From Chloromonas sp. AAM2 (taxonomy: Eukaryota > Chlorophyta > Chlorophyceae > Chlamydomonadales > Chlamydomonadaceae): a stretch of 12,498 nt of DNA. The position numbers were made by a program, and so were the translations under genes. This document shows positions 1 through 9,700 of this stretch, piece by piece. Numbering within the stretch: position 1 is the first letter of the stretch; every line of letters starts with the position of its first letter. Under the pieces are notes generated by a model that saw nothing but the letters and a program-made list of their open reading frames with translations, made no database searches and was not told where the DNA came from. The stretch spans positions 1 to 12,498 of the forward strand of contig QAXH01006747.1 of the NCBI GenBank assembly GCA_004335635.1, given 5' to 3'.

Positions 1-118
1 GCTTATGTGCAGTTGGGACATCGCAGGGGTTTGAACAGAAACTGCCCGTCCCAGGTGACCCCTCCCACTGGAGACTTGGGTCACACCTCCTGGCTTTCTG
101 CTGCCCCACCTACATAAG
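1..118. promoter_or_regulatory. Probable divergent histone promoter (H4 to the right, partner gene off the left edge)
   Basis: The motif CATAAGC occurs on the plus strand at 112-118, about 100 bases before the H4 start codon. The same seven bases occur on the minus strand at 7-1, so two TATA-like boxes face outward. Between them lies an imperfect inverted repeat: AGGTGACCC at 53-61 and GGGTCACACCT at 78-88. Divergent H3-H4 and H2A-H2B pairs sharing one short promoter are well known in Chlamydomonas and Volvox. I infer that a second histone gene, probably H3, starts on the minus strand just outside the window. The boxes are not classical TATAAA, so the promoter reading is moderate. Confidence 0.5.
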
Positions 119-126
119 CCTGCCAC

Positions 127-156
127 TGTTGTTGTTGTTGTTGTTGTTGTTGTTGT
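127..156 (+). repeat. (TGT)10 trinucleotide microsatellite in the H4 leader
   Basis: Ten perfect TGT units lie between the TATA-like box at 112-118 and the H4 start codon at 216. With a transcription start about 25-30 bases after the box, the tract would fall at or just inside the 5' untranslated region. It is uninterrupted, so it is likely variable in length between strains. Confidence 0.9.
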
Positions 157-158
157 AG

Positions 159-527
<369 letters not shown>

Positions 528-560
528 GCGCTTCTGCCCTCCTGGCCAACACTCAAAACC

Positions 561-576
561 GGTGTTTTTCAACACC
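561..576 (+). terminator. Histone mRNA 3' stem-loop
   Basis: GGTGTT TTTC AACACC forms a perfect 6-bp stem with a 4-base loop, 33 bases after the H4 stop codon. Size, loop and flanking A-rich 5' side (AAAACC) match the stem-loop that replaces the poly(A) tail on replication-dependent histone mRNAs and binds SLBP. The outer GG/CC pairs and the U-rich loop follow the animal consensus, whereas the middle pairs (TGT/ACA) differ but keep full complementarity. No poly(A) signal is evident just downstream. Confidence 0.85.
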
Positions 577-1159
577 ACCATTCAGTGTCTGCTGAGCTCC
601 GCGTTCATTTTGCCTTCATGGGCGTGAAATTTTTAGGATTTCCGGCATGGTTTCATGTTTAAACTCGTTCTCAGCGCAAGGAAGGTTGTCCTAGTCAGAC
701 ACAGTGCGTGAAGCAGGTGAGCGCTCACACACGTAGCTGTGCCCGTTCAGCAAAGATTTCGTTTTGCTGTCCTGCTATCTTTCACGGAACGCTGGTGGGG
801 CTTGTATGCTTTGCACGAATGGCCTCTGCATGATGTTTGACGTTGGCTTCATGCTATATCTATGGATGCCTTGACCCGCGCGTTTTGCATTTGACAAACG
901 CACTTGCATGGCTTGCTGTGTCGGACAGCACACAGCTCAGACAGAAAAGAGAATCTGGAATACATAACTGGTCAACCATGAACAGCGTTCCTTTCTGCAT
1001 GGATTGTATTGCATGTCACTACACACACAGTCAAATATCCTTACCAACATTTCGTTAGGCTAGAGAGTTGGGCCAGTTCCACTTCTGGTGATCGCTTCAG
1101 TGCGGCATGCCCTTTAATGGGTCAAGAAGCAACATCGTGTGGCAATTTCCAGTAGGTTA

Positions 1160-1242
1160 CCGGCTACTTTCCTTCCCCCTTACCCCCGCTGAGCAGTCCT
1201 CCCCGGACTGAAGGCCATGTTAACAACAACAACATCATCATC
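1160..1242 (+). repeat. Possible 3' tail of a decayed retroelement, ending in (AAC)4(ATC)3
   Basis: A pyrimidine-rich run (about 1165-1190) is followed by a 6-bp hairpin at 1194-1210 and then by four AAC and three ATC units at 1222-1242. This order, a short hairpin followed by a microsatellite tail, is what 3' ends of LINEs and SINEs often look like. There is no reverse-transcriptase coding sequence next to it and I could not define target-site duplications, so it may simply be a microsatellite. Confidence 0.2.
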
Positions 1243-1478
1243 ATGCCGCATGAATGATTAGAACTCGCCATCACTTCTATTGCACTACTAATTGTTTAAG
1301 ACAACTTGACCACCTTGATGACGGCTGAATTTGATTTCATTATCTTTGCTAATGGGGCGCTTAGAAAGGTGCGTTGTGTGGTGATAGCGGCAAGGACCTT
1401 GGTGACGCGGCTAGACTTCCCTTTACTAGGAGAGATTTACTAATTGCGAAAATTTGATATTTGCATGGACGTGCTTCC

Positions 1479-1661
1479 TGGTGTGCACTCCCTCCTTGTA
1501 ATGAGTGTTCGCAAGGCCCAGTAGTATGTGCGGTGTGCATGTTGTGGTTAGTGGGAGTCTCGGTGCAATTCCCCTATGCATGCATGTAGCAAAGGGTTCG
1601 ATTTGTCGACATTTTGAGTCCTTTGTGTTGACGCGCTAGTGGTGTGCACTCCCACCTTGTA
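1479..1661 (+). repeat. Pair of direct repeats, 22 bp with 161-bp spacing
   Basis: The segments 1479-1500 and 1640-1661 match at 21 of 22 bases around the core TGGTGTGCACTCCC followed by CCTTGTA one base later. Weaker similarity continues for roughly 15 bases on each side. This suggests an old tandem duplication of about 160 bp, or two fragments of one dispersed repeat. The reverse complement of the core's ACTCCCAC also occurs at 1551-1558. Confidence 0.6.
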
Positions 1662-1803
1662 TAATTGTTTACAACGCTAAACACTTGAGATGACTGGTGT
1701 AACACTGCACCAGGGCCAGCTCATATGCAAAGATCAGCCGAGCTTGCTAACTACCAGAAACTACAGTAATGAATAGTAATCAGGTCATGTGCACGTCGCC
1801 CAA

Positions 1804-1861
1804 TGGTGTGCGTACGAAGAAAAGGGTCAGCCTGGTGTGGGTACAAAGAAAAGGGTCGCAG
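1804..1861 (+). repeat. 29-bp tandem duplication (two copies)
   Basis: Two adjacent 29-bp units, 1804-1832 and 1833-1861, share TGGTGTG, GTAC and AAGAAAAGGGTC and differ at only a few positions. The tail AAAAGGGTCGCAGC of the second copy recurs one base shorter at about 2177-2188. No coding potential was seen. Confidence 0.75.
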
Positions 1862-2841
1862 CTTTCTAGCTTGATGCACATGCCATGACAAATTGGCAAG
1901 CTGAATCAAAGTAACACCTGGTGCTGCAGTCGAAGACTAAACAGGGATGTCCAATGTAACCCTTTCTACTACCCGTTGCTCTGTCAGGCATTCCGCGTGC
2001 CACCAACGTGTATATTGTACAGATCTCAGGCTGTAGAAAAGATGCACTGGGCGTACATGAATGCAATGCGTTTTGCTGATCAAAGGTAATCACCACTGAC
2101 TGCATATCTTTAGTTGTAAGGTATGCGTTCTGTCCAAGGCAAGTCAAAAGCAATATCTGCTGAATGAATTCAAACAAAAGGTCGCAGCGATTCTTCCGTA
2201 CCGAGAATCACGTTGCTGCGAGAGAATCACGTGAGGCAAAGCAAACGCTGCGTCAGAGTGAACATGCTATGCTACCTTAAAAGCCAAAAAAGAAGAGGTC
2301 ACATACCAGCATGAATGACCGCGTCATCACCGAACTGATCCTGACATCCTGACCCGAGCCAGGCATCATAAGTGCCTATTGTGTGAGGCAACCGATGCTA
2401 CTGACGTCACATACATCAACAATCAAAACATGTTCCCGCACTGATACCATCAAAGCCGACACTCCTCTCGCACACCCGTTTGATGTTGGCACTGATCAAA
2501 TCAACATACGCTCATATGCGAGTAACCAAGTGGTGTTCAAGGTTATCACAAATACTAGTATGTGAAGATGCTAACATGCAAACTGACACTGATCCCTGTA
2601 ACGCAAAAATTCCCGTACTTTCAAATGCCAAAAGACAATGTCATCTGCAGTCATCATTACTAGCGTAAATTTTGAATGTTGTCCTGACCTAGACTGTGGC
2701 TGGTAACGCATTAGCACTTGATTGCCCTATGATGCGACGTTGATTGGCAATGAAAGCGTGTGTGGCGCAGGACAAGTCGACCACGATGCTAATGCAACTA
2801 ACAACAACGAACTAAGAGGTCAGGAAATCTCACACCGTATC

Positions 2842-5277
2842 CTATGACGCTGCAGTGCCTGCATCTATGGTTAGATGGACGAACTTTCCGTGGTTGAACT
2901 CTTGCAGCGCATCTTGCAGCGCCCACATTCTGCGGTCCGTTTTCGGTGCCCACTCGTTTCTGAACAGCGACATGTGAACCGCCACGGGACGAGTGGCACC
3001 GGCACAGCACGCCAAAGCAAGATCATTCACGCCCATCTTGGTGTCCGCGTTAACACAAACCTCCAAGCGTTGCAGGCTGGTGAGACCCGCAAGAATGCGA
3101 AGGCCGCGACGCAGCTCACAGGCTGCTCCGACTTGCAGTGTGTGCAACGACTTTCCAAAAGTCTTGTGTAATTGCTCCATCAGCCCAGAGGTCAACGGTA
3201 CCCAGTCAAGTGATAGCATCTGTGGATGTGCCTCAGCAAGCAGAGGCAGAGCGGATGCCAGCAGCTCGGGAGGCTCCTCCCAATCGTAACAGGCAAATCG
3301 CAGGTGCCGCAGGTTCAGCCACCACAGGCCCCCACAGGTCTCCACGTTTCGCACGGCCTGACGAATCTGTGTTTGTAGCTGCAAGCAGGTGGCAGGAAAA
3401 TGCGTTGCTATGGCAATCACAGGACCTAGGCGTGCTGGTCCATTGAGACGCACACAAAACATCAGGGTGCAACAGGGTGAAAGAGCAGGGGGCTGCACAT
3501 GCCAAAGATGGCCCAAACCACTTTCCGTGGTTGGTTTGCCACATGCAGGCAATGGGGTTGGTCCTGCACTTGCATGCTCCTATGACTGCCTCAGCCCTGC
3601 GCTTCAAGGTCTGCTCTCACACACAGACGCACAAGCTCTTGTTTCCTGCGCACCTGGTGATCCTGTGTTTGTGTGATGGCAGTGGCTCTGTCGAGCATGG
3701 CCGGCCGGATGCTGTGCCAGTGCTCATCGTCCACCCTGACCAACACCCTCAGATAGCCCTCCTTAGGAGCCAGCATCCGTACTGGGCTCTGCAGCGACTG
3801 CAGGGGCAGGCAGGCCAAGCTGGGCAGGTGCAGTCCACCGGCACAAGTCGTGAATTGTAACGTCTGCCACGTGCATGGCTTGCTTGCCAGGTGACCATCC
3901 TCGGGAAGCAGCAGGAAGCTGTCGACTGTGAGGTGAGCGAGACAGGGGAAGCGTAGCAGCACTTGCACTTCAGGGGATTGCAAGTACCCCAGGCCTGTCA
4001 GCTGCAGGTTCTGCACGTGATTGAGGGAGTGTGCCCAGGCATGGAGTCGGCTGAACAAAGGCCGCTCATCGTAACATGGGCAGTGGCCGGTCGCTTCGAG
4101 GGAGGTAAGCTGCGAGCCCATGACGGCCAGGCTAGGTAGGAGAAGCGCTGGGCAGTTGTCACAGTCAAGGCTGATGTGCTTGAGGTTGGGCAGGGCGGAT
4201 AGTTGTGATTGGAGGGAGATGGTTAGGTAGCATGTGTCCTCTGATGGGTCATCAAAGGTGGTGCGGCAGCCGGTTAAGGTGAGGTGCTGTAGGCTGGTGC
4301 AGGTGGGGGTGGCACGTGGCTCTGCACCGACGGTGGGTTCGGTGAGCTTGCAGTCCAAGAGCTCAAGGTGTTGGAGGTTGGGGCAGGCGGTCAACACAAA
4401 GTCAGGTACCAGCTCGGAAAGGTCCAAGCCCTGTGAACAGGCAGCAGATAAACACAACAGGGAGTGTGATGCCAGCATGCAAAGGTTTGAGCATTTGATG
4501 CACAATGCAGACTTGACATGATCGATGCAGACATAATCGATGCAGTCTTGACAGTTTGGTGATGATGCACTGAAACGGGGGTGTTGTGTGTAAACGGGGG
4601 TGTTGTGTGTACATGTCTAACAAGACATATAGCTGTGAAAACTCGACAACGTAACTGCTTACATGATGGTTCAACTCAATGCAAAACTGGACAAAAGCAG
4701 GCTCACAACACCTAGCATACTGCTCTCAGTCTGTAGGTTGTGTTGGTCACATTGATGTATGTTGGTACATGGTGATGCACTGCCAGTACTGGGACAGAGT
4801 GGAGCCACACACTAACATGCGACAACCCTGCCTAAACTTAAACTCTCGTGTTATCAGCACATGTGTTGCTCAGCATTTGCATTCCAAGTGGATGCGATGC
4901 GGAACTGCGCATACCTCCAGGCAAATGTGCGTAAGGCGAAATCGATGCTCATCAAGTGCCGGGTGCGCGAGGATGGCCGCGATGCCTTGGGTGCTGCGGT
5001 CTTCATGTGCCGTCACGGAACGGCCAAAAATGAGAAAGAAATGTGGGTGCCGAATCGTTCCGATAGCAAACGCAATGTGCTGCACCGCTCGTTCATGAGC
5101 ATGGTTGTTGCACAGTCTAAGCCTGAGATCGTTCGCTCCGCTGAGGCACGCCAAACGTACATCCGCACTGACGCAGCTCAAAGAGACCGCATCTTGAACT
5201 GGCAAATGTTGGAGCAGGGGTTGTATCAGTCGTACTAGCTGCAAGACCGTCAAATTGTCTCCAGTCTGCGACGTCAT
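2842..5277 (-). CDS. F-box-like leucine-rich-repeat protein (three exons, 596 aa)
   Basis: Exons are 5277-4915, 4430-3654 and 3492-2842 (stop at 2844-2842). Both introns (4914-4431, 484 nt; 3653-3493, 161 nt) are GT-AG and phase 0, with donors GAG|GTATGC and CAG|GTGCGC and acceptors TTCACAG and TGTGCAG. The joined protein is continuous: LTHICLE|GLDLSELV at the first junction and QDHQ|PPALSPC at the second. Residues about 16-50 (LVRLIQPLLQHLP, then VSLSCVSADVRLACLS) resemble an F-box helix bundle. Residues about 130-330 hold irregular leucine-rich repeats such as LQHLELLDC, LQHLTLTGC, LKHISLDC and LAHLTV. More LRR-like strands (LRHLRF, LQRLEV) follow in exon 3. F-box/LRR proteins usually select substrates for SCF ubiquitin ligases, so that role is inferred, not shown. 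The ATG at 5277 (context TTGACATGACG) is the first in frame before the F-box; the frame is open a little further upstream only without an ATG. No signal peptide or membrane segment is apparent. The LRR identification is firm; the F-box and the exact second intron are less so. Confidence 0.7.
4573..4610. repeat. Perfect 19-bp tandem duplication inside LRR-gene intron 1
   Basis: The unit AAACGGGGGTGTTGTGTGT occurs twice back to back, at 4573-4591 and 4592-4610, without a mismatch. It lies in the 484-nt first intron of the LRR gene. Nearby, ATCGATGCAG also occurs twice (4521-4530 and 4536-4545). A perfect copy suggests a recent replication slippage event. Confidence 0.9.
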
Positions 5278-6253
5278 GTCAACTCGTACTTCTCCGAGAC
5301 CTTGGAGGTTATGACAGGTGTTTTGAGTTCGCACATAATCGTGACTATGTAATGAATTATCTCAAGGCTCGCGAGGTCCAATATGCAATGGTGGTGGTCG
5401 CAAATCTGGTTGTGGTCGCAGTTGGATATCGTTACGAGAAAGCGGGCACGTGTGAAGCAAGGACATGTGATGACCTCTACGGCAGTCAGGCACCCATATC
5501 CCTGTATGGCACTACATAGAGCACTAAAAATGGTAGAATTGTTCAGTGTTAGCACAGCAATGTTGTTGTGTTCATATGTTCTGCTGATATATATCACATC
5601 AGGGGGCCCACATGCTCCGAGCGCGGACGCTAGCAAGCCATGCAAGAGACGAGGCTGGGATACCGTCCTACCGAACCCTGAGCAACAGAAGGCAACTTCA
5701 AGGCGCAAAGAGCAAAGAACGCAGAAGTCAAAGCACTGTGGACAGGTAAAGGCGTACTGCCAAAGGCTGTTAGACATGGGTTGAGCAGGCGCAGCAAGAA
5801 ACAAAGAATGGGATATAAAGTCTGGGCCTGAGCACAGGGGCCTGACAATTCCTAGGGTGGCGGCAGCCTGAGAGCAAGTCGGCCGTTGTGCAGGAACAAA
5901 AAGGGATGGTCACGGCTGAGCAGCCAAGCTGTGGGTGGCACAGAGTGAGCAAGCACGAAGTCCTGCGGGTTGTGCAACAAGCGAACCAGCTGTGTTGGCT
6001 ACTACTGTGACGGCAGGCAATCAACCCATTCAAAAACACGTGTCGTGACACGCATGATGGGGGTCAGGCAACAAATTCAGGTTCCAAACGCACTTTCTCA
6101 CGCGTCATGTTCTACGCGTAAGAGCTGGTACAGGTTGAGAGGCACGGGTTTCAGTGTGCAGAAATACCCAGTCAATGGTTATGCTACACACGCATAACCA
6201 TTTTCTTCTGTCAATTGCATGATGAAATTTCCAAATCATCCCAACTCGTCCCA

Positions 6254-6598
6254 ACAACACTGGTTCCAGTAGTACTACCAGAAATTGTCCCAGAACGGGC
6301 AAACTTGTTTTTTCTGCACAGACCACTCTTCTGACGCCAAGCTGTATCAGAGCAATATCGCTATGAAGGCGGAAAAGAAAGTAATGAAGGCAAACTGGCA
6401 TCGCCATCCAGTATGCACTCGCGTTTGCTTCCTACTGCACGACACAAACTATACTTGCTCTCTAGGTTCTGTAACTAGCTCGGCGGCAAGCAGTACTTGC
6501 ATCCCCAGGCTGACACTTGCTCCACACAACGGGCACTTACAACACTGGTTCCAGTGGTACTCCCAGGAGTTGTCCCAGAACTGGCAAACATTTTTTTG
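6254..6598. repeat. Two diverged 60-bp direct repeats, 285 bp apart
   Basis: Copies at 6254-6313 and 6539-6598 match at roughly 52 of 60 bases without gaps, starting with ACAACACTGGTTCCAGT and ending in a T-run. Read on the minus strand in one frame both copies give FWDN-W-Y-WNQCC-like peptides. The right copy continues with a Cys-rich stretch (CKCPLCG) and the left copy has an in-frame stop. This could be the remains of a repeated or transposon-derived coding sequence with zinc-binding cysteines. Equally, it may be a local non-coding duplication in the reductase 3' region. Confidence 0.7.
6537..6541 (-). terminator. Possible TGTAA poly(A) signal for the reductase gene
   Basis: TGTAA on the minus strand lies about 240 nt after the reductase stop codon at 6782. 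TGTAA is the usual poly(A) signal in volvocine algae, and no nearer copy was found downstream of this stop. A five-base match is weak evidence on its own, and it overlaps the start of the right 60-bp repeat. Confidence 0.3.
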
Positions 6599-6781
6599 CA
6601 AGCTCCATTGTATGCTCTTCCCAAAGGCACAAAGATATCACGCGACCTCAAGACTGTTGTTCTGTTTGTTCTCGGACATTCCAATCCTGCATCTAATCAG
6701 CTGACGTAAGCAATCAAGAAATCCGCTGAATTAGCCCCCATCTAGACCATCATGCCCCAAGACACATGTTACCCGCACGCT

Positions 6782-9700
6782 CTACTGTTCCTTGGCGCGT
6801 GGTTTGACCAGCTGCACGTCTATCATTGCGTGGGCCATGTCCACAAGGGTGGAGGCTGCAGGGCGCAGCTTCAGGCCCAGCTCGCGAGGTGCCTGGGAAC
6901 ACACATGCACATCAGCAGACAGTGGTGGTGATGTACTCAAGCTTCAACAGCCATGCAAAACGTCAGTTGCCGCAACACTCTGTTCTGCTGATGGTGCAAA
7001 TGCTCTCACTGCCACAGCATCTCCACTATCATGTTGTTCAACAGCCAAGGAAGATGAAGCCCCAGTACGTTCGTGGCAATGCGCTTGACTTGTGATCTGA
7101 GAAGTTCTCTCAGTCACCGAAGGCATTGCATGTGCTAACACCGTGCTGCCACTAACCCTTCATTATTTTGTATTACACCAGAGTGGTCATAAGCTTCCGT
7201 CCTGCACCTTCCGTCCACATTTGCAAACCATGCTCTACACCTTCAGCACACCCTGGTACGCCCCACCTTTGAGTTGTCCAGGTTGTACTTGGTATCTGCT
7301 GCCTCCCCTTCAACGATATCCAGGGTGGGGAAGTGAGACTGTACACGACACATGCAGACGAGGCAACACGTACATGAAAGGCGCCATGAGAGGGCAGAAG
7401 CAACCGTTCAGATATTGAGCCTGGAGTTGCCTGTGTTTGGGTGTGAGTGGTTAAGCATCAATGAGACCCAATTCAGCTTCAGTTTTCCAATCAGGATCGC
7501 GATGGCCACGTAATCAGGAATTTGAATTGATGGCTAGCGGCACACCCATGGCTGCCCTTCGTTGGTTGCTCATTGCCTTAGCCCAAGCCCAGGTACCGTG
7601 TGGCACACGAATGCCCCATGCACAACCCATGTGCGCATGTTTAACTGTCCTAGCGCAGTGCTGCCATCCAGACATGTCCCTCCCAAACAGTTGTGTATAT
7701 GTGTGGCCTGCCATTAAGTGCATCCCGGTGACAGGCTTCCTTGCATAACATGAACTGCATGTTCTGTACGAGCGCCAGGTTGTTTATGCCATTTCCTGTT
7801 CTTGTGTGCCGATACAGATGTACGAAGGCACACACGCACGCACACGTTCCACGTGCTTCACCTTGAGTATCTTGCTCACAGCCTGCGCATCCAGCGACTC
7901 GCTGCAAGCCACGATGTACCGGCCGGAGGCTGCGGGGGTGGTGGCGGCCAGGATGTGTGCAGCAGCCACCTGCAAACATCCAGCACAACAAATGGTGGCC
8001 GTCAGTACCAGCACGAGATGCGATGATGTCGCTGGGCGTACTCAACAGGGCTCCTACCAATGTGACCAGGCCCCAGTGCTGCAACTAGGACCTTGAGATC
8101 CGAGTGCCCATTCCTCTCCCACTGACCCTGACCTTCGCTGTCACACTACGAGCCAAACCATCCAGGCCAAGATATGATATACCCCACGTCTATATCCTTC
8201 TGGACAATGCGACTTACCTCGAATTCAGGTATACCCCAGAGACCTACCTCTCGCACGTCAGAGAAGATCCATGTGCCCGAGGGTGCCTTGACGCCCTCGC
8301 CAGGAGAAGCAAGGAAACCCTGCATGCAAGTCAACCTCAGTCAGAGCCTATGCACCGGCAGGGGGGACGGAGCAGGTCACGTGACCAACGAGATGACATG
8401 CCATTACTGGTTGTGCCATAGGCCCATCAGGCACCATGTCGCATGTTGCAGCTGCCTCTGACCCTCTGGCCGCCTGTCAGCTGCGTGTGAACCGCGTGGG
8501 TGACAGTGAGTATGGACTAAGCACCAGCAGTCTGTTGCAATGCGATTATGACGATGTTTGACTTGAGCCATTTTCTGTTCTACTTGTCGGATGATGCAGA
8601 CGAAAAAAGACACTCGCTCGCTCACTCACTGCATCCCTCAACACCATTCAAACATTGCCATTCTTCCACTGTGCCCGCCCCTCCACCCCACCCCACCCCT
8701 TGTCTGGTGCCTTGCCTTAAAGAATTCAGAGCTGAGGCTGGCCTGTGCAGCCTCCAGTGTTAGCACAGGGCCCATGACGAACTCAGGCAGGATGGTCACC
8801 AGGTCAATGCCGTGTGCCTTGGCCAGGGACCAGGCCTCCTGCTCAGCGGACACCTGAGAGCATGCACATGCTCCTGCTCTGGGCATCATACACACGGCTT
8901 GCACACAAGCGGGCCAATGCAAGAGCCTATAGCGACCCTGGCCCTTGTTTTTGCTTGCACCCTTGCGCACACAACACCACTTCGCCTACTTCCAGAAAGC
9001 TGACTGCCAACGCTTCCTTTCCTCAAACCACCTGCATTGGAGTTGCTTATGCAACCGCCCGCATGTGTATGTGCCTAGCCAGTGGTCACCTTGCTGACCC
9101 AGTAGGGCTCGGCCTCGGGAGTTGAAGTGGTGTTGAAGTCATCCTCGCTGTACAGCTCGCCGCGGGAGGGGGGCTGCTTGCAGAAACAGTCGTGCACAGC
9201 TGTGGGCACGCAGCAAAGAGAGGCAAGCAGCATATGTCATGGTTGGAAGCGCAACACGAATGATTGATACCTGGTCAAGCAAGGTAGTTCAACAGCATCT
9301 GCTCAGTTTGTCCGTATGTTGTGCACTGGCATGCACTGACAAGGGCCATGGAGTGGGTGCAGGCTGCTCGCCTGCAAGTCAGTTGCCAGCGTTGCTGGAG
9401 CAACATATTCTGCTTCGTGCTACTTGACGGAGAAAGGGTTGTCAGGAAGTGGCATGTGGGATATGCAGTGCACCAGCGTGGCCAGCACGGATTATTACTC
9501 GCACGCGCAAATACCAATTGAGAAGCACAGGTTATTTGCAGGCCATGCGGCATGAAACCAAGTACCAGCCAAGCCCAAGAACTGCGCCACCTTCTATTGC
9601 CTGAGGATATATAGTGTTGCCACAGAAGCCCACGCTCTGTCCTGTCCCGACCACTGGCCTGCCTGTTATTTTCATATGGCCAATGTGATATGATAGCCAG

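Larger units (their letters stand above)
577..2841. other. Intergenic region without a supportable gene (2.27 kb)
   Basis: No open frame here resembles a known protein, and the longer ones begin at non-ATG codons or have no splice partner. The region is more AT-rich than the flanking exons. It holds a 12-bp palindrome GTGAGCGCTCAC at 717-728, a small hairpin CAGTCC-TCCCC-GGACTG at 1194-1210, an AAC/ATC microsatellite at 1222-1242, diverged direct repeats at 1479 and 1640, a 29-bp tandem duplication at 1804-1861, and an 11-bp direct repeat GAGAATCACGT at 2203 and 2222. I see no tRNA or other RNA gene. The right part may carry the 3' untranslated region of the LRR gene; I found no TGTAA signal on the minus strand there. 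Confidence 0.6.
5278..6781. other. Intergenic region between two minus-strand genes (1.5 kb)
   Basis: This region lies between the start codon of the LRR gene and the stop codon of the reductase gene, both on the minus strand. It should contain the LRR promoter and leader on its left and the reductase 3' untranslated region on its right. It has a few open frames on either strand, up to about 176 codons, none with recognisable protein character and some lacking an ATG. The clear structure is the diverged direct repeat at 6254 and 6539. Confidence 0.6.

Noticed and set aside
717..728. 12-bp palindrome GTGAGCGCTCAC
   Set aside because: A single short palindrome in 12 kb is expected by chance, and nothing nearby gives it a role.
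837..1058. 73-codon open frame on the plus strand
   Set aside because: It begins at TTG, is short, and has no recognisable domain or splice partner.
1585..1605. GGTTCGA, resembling a tRNA T-loop
   Set aside because: The flanking bases do not form a T stem and no D or anticodon arm or acceptor stem is present upstream.
1866..2177. 103-codon open frame on the minus strand
   Set aside because: It starts at TTG, has mixed composition, and shows no recognisable family or splice signals joining it to another exon.
2383..2668. Overlapping open frames of about 60 codons on the plus strand
   Set aside because: They are short, of low-complexity chance composition, and unsupported by neighbours.
4861..5238. 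125-codon open frame on the plus strand
   Set aside because: It is antisense to exon 1 of the LRR gene, whose minus-strand reading gives an F-box-like domain with a clean donor.
5274..5804. Long open frame on the minus strand (176 codons), and a 133-codon plus-strand frame at 5383-5784
   Set aside because: Neither shows a domain or family resemblance. The minus-strand frame is out of phase with the LRR exon it overlaps. Either could be revisited with transcript data.
7461..7748. 95-codon plus-strand open frame with an ATG
   Set aside because: It lies wholly in intron 6 of the reductase gene on the opposite strand and has no recognisable features.
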